Shown here: one piece after another, positions 25,916-39,500 of the stretch
How positions within the stretch are numbered: position 1 is the stretch's first letter
How the letters are laid out: each line of letters begins with the position of its first letter
From: Dipetalonema caudispina
Taxonomy: Eukaryota; Nematoda; Chromadorea; Rhabditida; Onchocercidae
Assembly: GCA_013365325.1 (NCBI GenBank)
Contig: JABVXV010000151.1
Coordinates: 81,284-145,283, forward strand
DNA: 64,000 nucleotides
Direction of reading: 5' to 3'
The notes under the pieces: generated by a model
Database searches by the model: none
Told to the model about the DNA's origin: nothing
The model's input: only the letters and a program-made list of their open reading frames with translations
Position numbers and translations under genes: made by a program

Positions 25916-28900
25916 ATGTCTTCCGGAGAAATGACTCAGTGCTGGAGTGATGAAGCTCAAAAACTATTCAAAAATATTGGCGAACAGTTCAAGCAAGCTT
26001 TTGTTGACAATGAAGTACGTTGTTTACACTTCATCTTTCAGCTAATGTTGAATTCTAGTCCATTTTGTGAGATTTTTGATTTTTATTTACAGCGTACCCA
26101 ATTCGATGCAGAAGTATTCTTGTCCTTGTTTGAACAATATCTCAGCGAACCCAGTACTATCGATTGGAATAAGATGAAGCCATTAAGTTTAAAATTTCAA
26201 AAAGATTATGAATCGTTGCCGCAATGTTCCGGAAAGGAAGAGCGAGATGAGATTGTGAAACATTTGTCAGTTGTGAAGTTAAATGGGGGTTTGGGAACAA
26301 CGATGGGCTGTGATGGTCCCAAATCACTAATCGAATTGCGCACAGGGCTCACATTTCTCGATTTTGCCATTGGTCATGTACAGGTATCATTTCAATCACA
26401 TCAAAGAACCAATCAGAAACATCCTACGGGATTTTCTGAAAGATATCCAGCTGGATCATATAGTTTTTATATAAGGACAATTTGAAGGGAAAATTTAGTT
26501 GAACTTCACAATTTATTACAATCGCAATCAAAGAATTCAATGCAATTTTGAGTGTGACTTTCAAATTTGATTACTTTTCGATTTTTATACAAATAAAATC
26601 TAACTTTTCTCTTTGATTACTAACTTTAGCTTTCCCATTTTTTCAGGATTTATTGTTTTAAAGGAAACTATCATTCCGTTCAATTTTTTTCAGCGTTTTA
26701 ATGACCAAAACAACAGTTTGGTGCCATTAATTCTAATGAATAGTTTCAACACTGAGAAAGCAATCGACGAATATTTGTCTGATCGCAAGGTAAATATAAA
26801 AACATTCCTACAGAGCAAATGTCCGAGAATCTTTGTGGAAACTTCAATGCCTGTTCCTTTGAAGAATGGAGGTGAAAACATTGAAGGGTAAGGGATCATT
26901 TTGCTGGTATTTCTTGTTCTTCGATCAGTGCTTCCTACCACTGAAAACCAAAGATAGTGATTAAAGCATTAAGTCTCATTTCTTATTTTAATATGTTATA
27001 ATATACATTTCAGGTCATCATTTGCTTTTGTCATAAAAAAATCTGAATTATATTAGTCACTAAATGATTTTTGTACGCTTAGAATTTCTTTTTGGATGCA
27101 ATGAATTATTAAAAATTTATTAGGCTACAATACGTGAACGAATTTTCGTTCATTATAGGTGGAGAACTTAGACTAGAAATTATATGACTGCTAAATTTCG
27201 ATAAGTACAATTAACAAAATCTTTTATAACATAACATTTTTCAGGTGGTATCCACCAGGCCATGGGAATATTTTCAAATCGATGCATTTTACGGGTGTTT
27301 TGGATGAGTTGCTTGCTCAAGGACGTGATATATGTTTCATCTCAAATATTGATAATACTGGTGCAACAATTGATTTGCGAATTGCTAAATTAATGGTAGA
27401 AAGCGATTTGGAATATATAATGGAATGCACTGAGAAAACAGAAGTTGACAGAAAGGTTTATCTTTTATTGGATTTGAAGACTTTTTTTTTTTTTTCAAAC
27501 AGAGACGTTAAGTAGCGATTGACCCAAGCGATTTTATGGTTTTGGTAATATGTAGTGTTTGACTTACTGTTATAAACCATTTATTAATATCTTCCTTAAA
27601 CTTTCTTTTCTAGGGAGGCACCTTGGTTGAGTTAAATGGATATATTATGCATTTGGAGATGCCACAAGTACCCAAAGATCGTATCGATGACTTTTGCTCA
27701 ACGGACATTTTCAAGTATATGCTATATATATGTATATACTTTTCACTAATCAATTCACTATTTCACCGATTTCAATTATGTCCCCACTTTCTTCACTCAT
27801 AACTTTCATTTTACTCACTTCATTCTTTTTTATTGTGAAAAATTTTACAGAGTTGTATTCTTTCAAAATTTCGAGGCATTCCTGAACTAAAATTTCTAAT
27901 AGTTTCAGGATTTTCAATACCAACAATATTTGGGTCAATCTGCGGGCCGTAAAAAAGAAATTGGCAGAAATGAAAATGGAAATTATTGTCAACAAAAAGG
28001 TTTCAGAGATTTTTGCTGGTTCTTCCGCATTATTTTGAAATTATAATGATTTCACGGGTTTTTTGTTTTTGAATTTTTGTCAAATATCAGAACATTTCAT
28101 ATATTTATCCCTCCTTGGTTGCTAGACATTGCTTGAATTTGAGAAGCTCAGGCAGAATTATTTAAAGAATGGCCATAAGTTGTAAGCTTAAATCTCCTGC
28201 CCCGCCTTATTGTTGCGAGTGAAATTGTCAACGATTAGGCTAGTTGAAACTGTGGTGTGTATTTGCCGAACGCTTTGGGGAAGTTGAAAAGTTATCACTT
28301 GCTGACAGTCAGGGTCGAAAAGGATAACAACCAGCATTTTAATTAGTAGGTGATTATACGCGAAATATACTGGTGATATTCATTTATCTCTTTAAGGCGA
28401 TATTATTAGCTATGCACCACCAAGAAAGGTACGTTGTGATCAGTGTTAAAGTGAGTTACTTTTCAGAGTCATCAATTGAAATATTGTCATCATTAATCTT
28501 ATCTTATTGCAGGTTCTCAGTAACGGTGAGTTTGTCAATCAACTGGAAACATCAGTGGGTGGTGCCATTAGAAATTTCGACAAGGTGTTGAGTATGTATA
28601 TAGCTCTTTACCTTTTTTTCTACTGTAATTGAAATCATTAGCAGTAATGGTGTCAAATCTAATACTAAAACCATTGGTTTCATTGAAGCTCGTTTGTGTC
28701 CTTTACAAGTAAAATTATGCTATTATCTGTTGCTCTAAGTCATGCATGTTTCTGAACAATTTGCGTGATTTATTACGGCCTGGAGCAATATGTGTGATTC
28801 AGTATACTATCGGCAGTGATGGAAATTAATGGAGTGAAATTTCGCTTTCACACAATAAACCAGAAACTTTCACAGGTGTTCAAGTACCCCGCTCTCGCTT

Positions 28901-29745
28901 CCTTCCTGTTAAGAATACCCAGGATCTACTTACTATTATGAGTGATTTATACGAAGTTACGGAAAACTTTTCGCTGCGGTTTGTCAGAAAGGACAAAGTA
29001 CCAGTCGTCGAGCTGTCGAGACATTTCAGCAAGATATCCGACTTTCGAAAACGTTTTCGTGGGATTCCACGATTACGACAGTTAAAGCGGCTAAAGGTTG
29101 AGGGCAACATATATTTTGGATGCCACGTGGTATTGAAAGTAAGTCTTTTGCAATTATTTGATGTACAGTTCTCTAAAGTGTAGCGGTGTTGATATTCAAC
29201 CGATTATACATCAAAATAGCTTCAGTTATCTTATCCACCACGTTTTCTTACTTTTGAAAACAGCCGTGGCAAATCTCATTCGGACAATCTGTGGTGCAGG
29301 AGGAGCAGGCGAGACCGTTGTTTCACATGTTGTCTGGAATAGCTAGGTGGTCCGAGTTGCCGAAGACTTAGATAATTGCGAGTCTCTTTTAGGAAGTCCT
29401 GGTCCTGAACAGTCTCATTCTTCCTTAATGTTGTTGCTTTCGGTTTTCCCTTAATTTTGGAAATTCATGTTTTTAAAATTAAGTTTTGAAAAAAAGAATT
29501 AGAACAAGCATATCGAGACTTTATTATCTTTATTTTTTGTTTTATAATTTTCACACAGCTAATAGCAGATTATTACTTCCTTTGCAGATTAGAGCAAACA
29601 GTTAATCCTTAGGTCATCTTTTCAGGACAATGTAGAAATCTTTGCTGATGAAGGACAACAACTGGAAGTAGCCGAAGGTGAATGCTTGGAAAATATTAAA
29701 TTGATACAGAGAGCACATTCCGAAGTACAGAGAATACCATTGTAG
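25916..29745 (+). CDS. UGP2: UTP-glucose-1-phosphate uridylyltransferase (UDP-glucose pyrophosphorylase)
   Basis: Cytosolic enzyme making UDP-glucose from UTP and glucose-1-phosphate, feeding trehalose, glycogen and glycoprotein synthesis. Nine exons: 25916-26014, 26093-26383, 26694-26887, 27245-27455, 27614-27714, 27909-27999, 28513-28591, 28876-29138, 29626-29745; phases agree, 482 residues (family about 470-510). Seen: the nucleotide-binding VVKLNGGLGTTMGCDGPKS; PLILMNSFNT; WYPPGHGN; the ISNIDNTGATID block; KGGTLVELNG; KIFNTNNIW; LETSVGGAI; VPRSRFLPVK; and a C-terminal left-handed beta-helix region (RLKVEGNIYFGCHVVLK...). Start: first ATG of an open exon matching the usual short N-terminal tail. 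No key block is missing. Confidence 0.95.
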
Positions 29746-32700
29746 TATCAAATCATTAACAATCAGCAGAATTTTATGGCACTTCCACAAAAAAATTCTT
29801 AGGTACCTCACTCTTATGAACATATCTAAAAAATGAACAAAGGGTATGAATGCTACTTGATTTTTGGACATCTTGCAGTTGAATTATAAAGACCTTCAAC
29901 CCCTGTAACCATTGAACTAGGGTAATTTCAAGTTCATGATAAAGGATTGAATCTAAAATTAGAAGTTCTGGCTGATAGCTTCAAACTGCCAGGATTTTGA
30001 AGCAGACAAATTATTGATTCTGAATATTTAACTATAAATTATAATGCCCTTACTTCTAATTGAGTTTCTCAGTTATAAATAGCTCAGTGATTCTTTTCGA
30101 GTTATAGATAGCCTTATTAATATTAGTGCTATTGATGCCATTGTTGATGACTACTGCAATTAGTATTGTTAATGCTAATGCTGTCATTAGAACTTTCTTG
30201 CTATTACTTATTGTAAACGCGCTATGTAAATGAAACATTCATGTTTTAAAACCAGGTACTAGTGGTAAGCATAACTGTATTTGTTTTAAATCTTTATGAG
30301 CTAGTATCTGTGATTCTAATCGTTACTATATCTTCCATCTGGTAAAGTTTTTGACATCTTAGGCTTAAACTAGTCAAATATTTCGTGTATATTGCTTTCG
30401 AAATCATAACCCAGTAACAGCTGTGACGATAATTTTTATCACTGCGATACATGATACTCGCGCTTACTGCTTATGACAATTTTGTTGATATCAATATCCA
30501 TAATGGTATGATGAATGTGAATGTGAACACAATTTGATTAGTATATTTACACTTTGTTGGGAACATTATTAATTTTAATAGAAGCTCAAGGGAAATTTGT
30601 AGTATCTCTATATTTCTCAAAATAAAGGATTAATGATTTGTCAGAAATAAGAGTGTTTGAACGGGATTTGGAGTTGCGAAGATGAAAGGTTAATTCTGAG
30701 CTTCCAAGAAGAATTAAAGGACTTATCGAGCAATAAAAGATATAAATTAATCGGGAAATTCGGTACGTCTCTTGGTGTCACTTTTCGTTAGACGGCTATC
30801 GTCAAGTGGTAGGAGGCATTGTACTGGTGAGAAAAAACAGTTCCGTAAATTGTTGTTGCTTCGTTGTCTCTTTAAATGGATCAATTTCAGTTCATTTGCA
30901 AATAGTGAAGATGGATCAAATAATCTGTAAAAATTGTGAAGGATATCGCAAAGAATTATTTCCAAAAATATTTTTGCACAATAATTTAGAAAATCCTCAT
31001 CAATTGTGAAATAATAAAGTTAGTTCTTAATGAATGGTCACATTCGCATTTAGAAGAATTCGTGTTCTCATGCGTATCCTTAGTTTGAGTCTTTGAAATT
31101 TCATGAAATTTTAATTTCGAGCTTATTTAGGGGGTGGTAATTTTTTTTTTTTTTTTTGAAAATTAGGAAATACTTTTGTTCATGATATATATTTCTTGAA
31201 TAAGAAGCTTGGTGAGATTAAAATAACAGACCTGCCATGAACAGTATGTGTTAAGAATGTTGTATGACTGCAGATAGGCAAGCATATCAGAAATAATACT
31301 GATAAGAGAATTGGAGAAGATTGTTTCCATAAAGTAGGTACCATACCAAAATAAACATATCATAATTTGGATAACAATCGCTTATAAAAATCATTCGAAA
31401 ACATATAGCATGAATGTATAATAAATGTATGTGAAACATTTATACATATGCATACATGAATACGATTATTCAAATTGAAAGGATAGTTGAGTTGAAGTAT
31501 GGGTAAAGTGATCCTGACCTATAGATCAAGTTAATCATCTGAATATTTTTTCTCGCTTGAAGCATAATTTTTTTCTGGAAACAATTTAAGGTCAAAATTG
31601 CTTATATGTACAGGCCTTAAAAAATGTATAGTGGATTGGCTTCTGAAACAACAAAGAGACGTTATGAATTTTGGTGTCAGCAAAACGTAATAATAATGAG
31701 TTCAGTAATTTAAAATGAAAAACTGATTTCCATAGTCAAGTTCTTATTTTAATATTAAATGCCTATTCTAGTTTTGATTTGTATGAAATGATCATAATAA
31801 GCTTTCGCCATCCAATTTAATTAAACTTTTAAAGTTCTCATTGTTTCGTAATTTCATTCAAAGCTAGGAATCTATGTTTAAGCCTTACGTGGTCTTCATT
31901 AAATGACATTTTTAAATGATGGACCAATGAATTGTGGTTTTTGATGTTAAAAATCAATGATTTATCGTGTCTTTCGGATGGGACGATTGCTATTATGTTT
32001 TTTTAAAGAAATAGAAAGTAGTTACTCCGTTTGACTATACTTAATTAGTTATCCCAATATCTGAAAAATATATTTCTCCGCTTACTGCATACAGTTGAGA
32101 TATGTATTATCGTGTATCTACGTGGAAGAGATCAAGCAGAATACAACAAATTTTTCAGAAATGCAAGTTCTGTGTGGTATAGGAATCACTGGCGAAATAA
32201 TAATCATCCTAACAGCAAATAATCTTATCTTTTGCAACGTTGCATTTATAAAATAAAATTCTGATTCATTAACAACTAATATTATCAACTTATAATATTT
32301 TTTAATTGGAAGTAAATTTTCAAATATTGTTGGTCTATAAGTAAACGAAATTATCTATTGCTAACAAAAATAAGAATTATCAATTATAAGTAATATGAAG
32401 CGTAAAAAAATAACAGCGAAAATCTAAACAGCTCCTCATACGGACTGATGTACAAATTTACCGCTTCACTACATACATTTCTAATTAATACCTCATGCAT
32501 CAGTGCTAATAAACTGAAAAATTTCCTATTCGTCAGGAATAGTTCCGTATCATGCTTTAATTTCAATATGTTTGTGTAAACAGTAGTTCATCAAATGATT
32601 TGTATATTGCAAAACATAACACATAATTATCTCAACAAAACTGTAATATCGAAAGTTTCAAACATTGATTCGCGAAATTACACGATATTGATAATATTTT

Positions 32701-34502
32701 ACATTTATTCATGAATTGTATTACCAAGTTAAAAATCGTTAGGTTGATTATTCAAAGTTTGAATTATTTTATTACTGATTCTATGATGTTTTCCACTAAT
32801 TTCGTAATTCCGCTATCCTAAACACTATTGATCTCAACCATCAGACCAATCTAAATTCACCTTATCGATATTTTCAGTTATTGATCTCAGTTGGTAAATA
32901 CATGGCAGTATTTCGTCACTTTTGCTTGGCTTGACTTTTAATATGTCTCGTAACGGTTCCACATAATCTAGCGTTGTTAATTTCGATCAATTGTAAAGAC
33001 TTAATTTGGCGAAAAAATGTAAAACTAATCCAGAAGGATTTAACCTAAAAATATCCCTTCAAAATGAAATCTTTCTTGTCTTGATACTTGCTTTTCAGTA
33101 TTTAATTAAGATGATTAATTAAAGAACACATTCTATATGAAAGACATCATGCATCATGGAGAAGTTACATCAATTCGTTTGATTTTCTAAATTAATAAAA
33201 AAGACGAAAAGAATTATTCCTTCCTTTTTTCAAGAAGCGAAAGGAAAGTAAGAAAATGAGAATTTAGGCCATTCTGAAGACCTATTCATTCTGGATAAAA
33301 AGCATGCATTTCGCATAATGTTTATTAAGTAGGCTGAAAAAGATAAATGAGAGTAATTTTCAAGGTTATATTTAAATCAGAAAACAACGATATATTATTA
33401 TTAACAAGAAAAAGCATATTTCCGCCCTCTTTCTTATGCAATTTTTTCCCATCGTCTTTCTTGGATAAAAAATGATAGTTTAGTTCAGAAAGCACCCATC
33501 ACCGTTTATCTTTGATTCAGATGAACTAAAGTTGCAAAGAATAGAAAGTTCGGTAGACTTCGTTATATAAAATCAACTCCATCATACCATTCAGGAAGAA
33601 GAATTTCTCTTTCTCTAAGTTCTCATTGGTACTTGATATAACCAGTATTGTACCATTATCCAATCCAGTCGTCTGTATCACGTAGCTAACGTCGCATGTG
33701 AAGATGCTTTGAGAAACCAATCTTGTAGTTTGCACTTTATTTCAAGAATAGTTAATTCTTCATTTAAATATTCCCGCAATTCAACAAATATGATTGAATA
33801 AGACTCTCACTCCAATCTAAGTTGTTTAAAGCGACTCATACGAGCGAATGAAAATTATAGGATGACAAAAAAAAGCTCTTCTTACAGGAATCCTAAAACT
33901 TGGATCCAATTAGGCAATCAATTCCTGTATCTTTGCAAATTGCAGAATTCTTAGGAAATTGAAACTAAGAAATAAAGTGATCTTCAACGGCATTCATTTC
34001 CATACATACGCAAATATAATACAAGCCTATCAACCCCATATCAGCATGGTTCCCATATGTTTCAAGGCTACCAAACTCTCGAAATATTTTCATCACCATT
34101 CGGTAAATTGTTGAAGAGTTTTGTGTCCACGGAACGAATAACAAATGCGAAGAATTATATACGAATAGTTATCGCACAAGTGAACTGCATTACTTTACCG
34201 ATAGTGTTTTAAAAATTTTTCCTCCTTGTTAAAATATTGCAAGAATAAGTTTATATTTATGAAAAAAAAAAAGAAAAAGGTGACGAAAATTTGAACCTTT
34301 CGGAATGGAAATGGGAGAAACAGGAAATGGTGTAAATAGAAATTTCAACGCAAAAGTTAAACGGGGAGATAATTTCACCACCATTTTGCGAAGATTTTTT
34401 CAGTGACTAATATATTCATACAATAACTAAAACATAATTCATATGTACTACTTAGCAGAAATTGAAGTGTACTCGTTGCGGAATTTGCTTCAAAAAGATA
34501 CT

Positions 34503-34615
34503 GCTCAACAGTGGCAGGAAGTGTGGACAGAAAGGAGACAGAGTCCCATTTTATTTTATATTGTCTAAAAGTGATGTCGCTCAACAGTGACAGGAAGCGT
34601 GAACAAAATGGAGAT
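34503..34615. repeat. Diverged direct duplication, 76-base offset
   Basis: A segment starting GCTCAACAGTGGCAGGAAG at 34503 recurs at 34579 with a few substitutions, and both copies continue into a GGAGA-containing tail about 30 bases on. It overlaps an open frame on the minus strand (34375-34626) with no known relative. Confidence 0.6.
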
Positions 34616-35553
34616 AAATACAACATAATTTAAAGCACTTTCCCGAATATTGAAGACCCAATTAACTCAGACGTCATTCTCGGCATTTTAAATTTGAACA
34701 ACAAAAGCTACCTCCCTAAAAATCACCGTTCCAAAAAACTGTTCAAAGACGTTCTAAATTCCTGAAATACATAATTTCTAAGAGAAAATCATTTGGAATA
34801 ACTCCACTAATCGATGAGAGGATACAACCAAAAATTCAATGGAGTTAAATATTTGTCTGACAAGAGTATAGTATTTATTCCCCTACAGGATTTAAGGCAA
34901 CCCCAGACAATGTATTTTGAAAATAAATTTTCAACTTCCGATTTTGACTCACAAGAAGAAACTAGAAATATAAAAATTATAAGTCGCTCTGAAATCAAGG
35001 ATGAAGTTTGGGAGGAATAGCCTTGCCTAATCACCCAAGCCTTACCTCATTCACAAACAATTTCCTGAGTTTCCTTGCAAATAAAAAATCCCACAAAAAA
35101 TAAAAACTGGAAGTGATTCCTTGATTATTCTGTTCAACTGAAAGATCTTCTAACTGCTCCTTATAATCCTCTCTACTCATAAAAATGAAGCCCAACACCC
35201 ATCAACAAGAAAAGACCAACACATATTCTCATAACTCTGATATTCTGCAATCCGGCAAACCATGCATTTGGCAAATTCTTTGGAAAAGAGGTAGCAATTG
35301 AAATTCGGAACTTTTGCTGGAAGAATTTGCATAATTCGGCGCAAAACTTCAACATAGCAAGGTTGTTAAAGTCAGTTCATTGACCTGAGCTCCTTTTCTT
35401 ACTGAAATTGTAAGCTACGAAAATGTTTATCAATGCCCTAAAGCTTCTAGTTTTTTATTTGGGAATTTTAATGACCCTATATATCTGTATAAGGAATAAT
35501 CCAAAGTAAAGTTTGCAGATAAACGTTAATTTATGTGCAGTAAAATAGATATT

Positions 35554-35585
35554 CATTCAGCAATGCTTTGTTGCATTGCTGAATG
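35554..35585. other. Perfect 13-bp hairpin with 6-base loop
   Basis: CATTCAGCAATGC (35554-35566), loop TTTGTT, then the exact reverse complement (35573-35585). It sits in unannotated sequence. It could be an RNA stem, a small inverted-repeat remnant or chance; the stem is short for a miRNA precursor. Confidence 0.6.
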
Positions 35586-35654
35586 TGAGCACTTCAAAAA
35601 CAACAATTTTGTCATAAATCATTGCTAATGAAAAACATACACTTATATTCCAAC

Positions 35655-35658
<4 letters not shown>

Positions 35659-35722
<64 letters not shown>
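35659..35722. repeat. (AT)n microsatellite
   Basis: An uninterrupted TA dinucleotide run of about 64 bases, longer than the one in the helicase intron. Likely polymorphic. Confidence 0.95.
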
Positions 35723-35724
<2 letters not shown>

Positions 35725-36549
35725 CATTACAATGGTATCGCTTATAAAAGAACCAGAAATAGACTTCCGCTGGAACTCGTCATCAATCAACTAAGTAATT
35801 GAAACTGATGAAGGAAGAGTACTTTTCAGTCTCACAAGTACCAGTCTTTCTTCACAAAATTGGCCAAATTTGCATCTCTTTGGGCCAAAATACTTGTTGG
35901 ACCAAAATTCGTATATTTTTTAGTTGACAAACTGTTAAGAACCACCGTTGCTGCTGTTGTTGCCACTGCTACACACAGGGAATTAGCCACTATTCAGATA
36001 TGCAATTCTTCCAGTATTCGTTGCCAGTATAATCATCTCAAAATATGACCAGTAAATCGAAAGATTAGGATGAACAGATTAAAACATAATCATGCTAGCA
36101 GCATTGCTTATGATAATAAGCACCCAAATAATACCATCGAAATTTTTTTGAATCGAGATTAGGAAATAGCTGTAAATTGTTTGTGGAGCACTAATCTAAC
36201 ATGCAGAAAAAAACAGACAGTCGACGAGGATAATAAAATACTCCAGAGAATCTGATAAGCATAGCCAAGATAGATGATATCAAACCTTCAAATCAAACAA
36301 GTCCCAAGTTTGAAAATAAAGGGTCTCTCTACAGTTTTTTATACAACCATTTTCATGTTCAGATCGACAACTCGTTTCTGGTAAGTCCTTTTTCTCAGCT
36401 TCCAAAGGACTCATCCTTTTTTTGGATTACTTATACCATTTTATATAGATTCGCAAAAATAAATTGATAAGCTAACTTATTTGAGCATTTAATTCGTCCA
36501 GTACTTCAACAAAACTTTTTCTGATTCGAAACTTACCTAACTCACACAT

Positions 36550-39500
36550 TCAAGGTTTTTCCTTAGAAGCTGATGTGACTTTTTCCGTAGCATTTAAGCC
36601 AGGCGCAGCTAAAGCAGCTGCTCGACGTCGAACCGCAGAAGGTTGATATATTGCACGCTCTGGACGGTCCTAAAATCAAGTTTGTTTCGCAAAAACATTT
36701 AAAAAAAGAGTAGAAATAAAACGAAAAGCGATGAGGATCACTTCACCATTTCGTTTAAATTAAAGAAAAGCAAAGAAAAGAATAATTTGTACGAAAATTT
36801 TGTTACACCACATGATAGGAAGATCATAAATCCTTCCAGAGAGTAATGAAATCCTGATATCCAGTACTTTTTAACTTGCTCACCTTATTACGACGAGGCT
36901 TTGTAAAACCATTTTCAGCTTTTTCTTCCCTCTTCCCACTGTCTGGGTTTTTTTCATCTTTCTCGGCCGCTGTGATTTTGTGCGCTAGCATTCGATTTAC
37001 CATTTTCGAGACTTTAGTACTTGATTTGTCCGATCTGGAAGTCCCCATTGTACATTTGCAATAAAATTTTGCACAGGAAATTAGGAAAAAATTGACATTA
37101 CACCAAGTGCATCTCGAGTATGCACGTTTGCAAGTCATTCCGCCTTCCACCCCCATAACAGGATAACACATATTGCAAAGTTTTGCACCTTTAAAATGTG
37201 TTTCTGTAAATCGCTGAGGATTTCGCCTATTATAAACAATTTGAATGTCTTAGTAATCTGAAATTTGATGCATCGTTTACTTCATGCATCGTCTACGATG
37301 ATCAGTGCTTTTCATTTTTCGAGTGATCTGCACCACCGAGGGCTGCTTCAAGGCGGTTCCCTTTCATGGTGACCACCGAGCTTCGCATCTGAGTCGTATC
37401 AGATGCTACCATATCTTGAAATGTATCGGTCCTATTGTCAATCTTGTCAGTGAGTTCCAGCAACTTCATTTCTATTCTTCACCTTACATTATCCCTATGC
37501 AAGTGCAAGCGGTAAGTAGAAGCAAAAACTTCAGATTAAAACTTCAAGACGCACGATGCTGGCCCAATAGTATCTTCCGATGACATAACTTTCTTGAATA
37601 CAGTTTCATCCTCTTTTTTTATCTTCTTCTCTCTTTCCAGTTCTTCAACTTTTTCAGCTTTGAAATTTTGACTTTCATTGTTTTGTTTCGTTTTCTTTGA
37701 AGAAAAATCTCTGCCAGCTGCAAAGACAAATTTGAACTTCGTCCTACATTTTGCAGTTGTCCATGATTCACATGTTGATATCTAGACTATAAATTAAATA
37801 CCTGACGCATCGCGTGTTTTTTTTGACGACTGAATGCACTTGTCACGGTCATTAGTATCACACCACTTATTGCCTTTTTCCATCGTATCGTTACGGCTAC
37901 AATCGCCAGACCGATACGTGCGAATTTTCGTCCTGCGAAAATTTCTATCTTACTACTCTCCTAATAAATTATAATGATTTAAATGATTTATACTATGAAT
38001 TAGTTTTTTCCCAATATCCTCAATCCCAAATAACGATAAGATGTAAGAAAAGCATCTGCAATGCCACAATAGCCACTCCATCAAAACTATCACTATTAGC
38101 GAATATCAAGTCCATTTCAGGTCAAAAAATCAAACAAAGTTATACGTGTATTGAAATTGTACAATTTTGACAACCTTTCTTTTTCCTTCACTGAACTTTC
38201 ACGGCTTCGCTCAAACCTCGAGTTACGAAACTCAGTTACTTTCTTTACGTCTTGCCGCTCCTGTTTATCTTTCAATTCATTTTCATAACGACGCTCCAAC
38301 CGCTCACGCTTTTCCTCTTCACGAGCACGCCGTTTTTCCTACAAAGAAATTTTTCAAAATAAGTCATTTATGACATCAAACCTAGATTTTTTTTAAATTT
38401 ATATACAATAGATCACGCAATTTTTGAAATATTACCATGAAAAAAAAAGGGAGACATGAAAAATCTTTGATATTGAAAAGACAAATATGCAAAAAGCTAC
38501 TAGACAGTTCTACCAAGAGCAATGAAAATTTTCGGCTATATAGCGCATCATTCACTTGTGATGCAACTACAGAACATCTATTTTTTAATGCAGCTGAGAA
38601 AGGGACAAATGCCAGCCATTAATTTAAGTTTTTAATTAAAAAGAAAAGGAAAACTATCATGAGGGACAACCTCACTGCGTCTGATACTTTTCCTGATCAT
38701 GTATTGCGTTAGTGGTGTTTCCTGCACAGCATTTTCTGAAATCATGTCATGGATGATTATGAAAACCGTAAAATTGCCCCTCCTTATTATTTCCAACCCA
38801 TCCCAATTAGATTGTTGTCCTCCTATATATCGACGAAAACGAAAACGATCAGCTTCAATGCTTTCTTGCCTACACACTATATTTGATTTCTTAAAATTTT
38901 CGTTAAATCTTTTAAATATTTCTTATACGCTTCGAGCATCTCATAAGATGATGATAATTTTGTGCATTTTGTGCACCACTAATTATAGCAGCAATTTAAT
39001 GCACCGGTAATTATATATACGTATGAATTAGTTCAACAATCGCCCAAATTATTTGAAATATTAACAGAACGTGCACTTGACTACCTTGCAGGATCAATGG
39101 GATGAAAAGAAATCCCCTCAAAAAGTAGGTTTTTTAGACAAAAGTCTATTTCAGGAAAGCTACTGTTGAAAGCTGGATAAATTGCAAGATTAATATCATC
39201 AGAGATTCAAGGCTAGCGGCAATGTAACTCATCAAGACCTCTCCAAACAGGTTTTTCATCCCTTTTAACACTGTTGTATTCTCAATTCTCTTCCTACCTC
39301 TTTGATTTTCACTTGCTTCTTTGTCTTTTCCTCATGTATAAAAATAATTTCTGATGCTAAAAACTAGCTTTTCATTGGATTTTGAATTCCAGTTAACAGA
39401 AAAATCAACAAGAGAAAAGTCACTTTCAACCATTTTCTCCTTTTCATCGATTTCTTTGATTAGTTGTTCCATTGGTATTAGATCTGGTTTTTGCGGATTT

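Larger units (their letters stand above)
29746..36549. other. 6.8 kb with no recognised gene
   Basis: The longest gene-free stretch here. AT-rich with several open frames of 60-80 codons that I could not assign: minus 32384-32566 and 33526-33735, plus 34814-35020 (ends DEVWEE) and minus 35173-35355 (hydrophobic C-terminus). The plus 34814-35020 and minus 33526-33735 frames have protein-like composition and could be exons of worm-specific genes, but I cannot link them into a model. Also present are a poly-T run near 31141, a diverged duplication at 34503-34615, a perfect hairpin at 35554-35585 and an (AT)n tract at 35659-35722. Confidence 0.5.

Noticed and set aside
38632..38877. 81-codon minus-strand frame reading RQESIEADRFRFRRYIG inside the UPF3 gene
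   Set aside because: Only its end (38735-38671) matches UPF3; the upstream part has no usable donor and is taken as intron.
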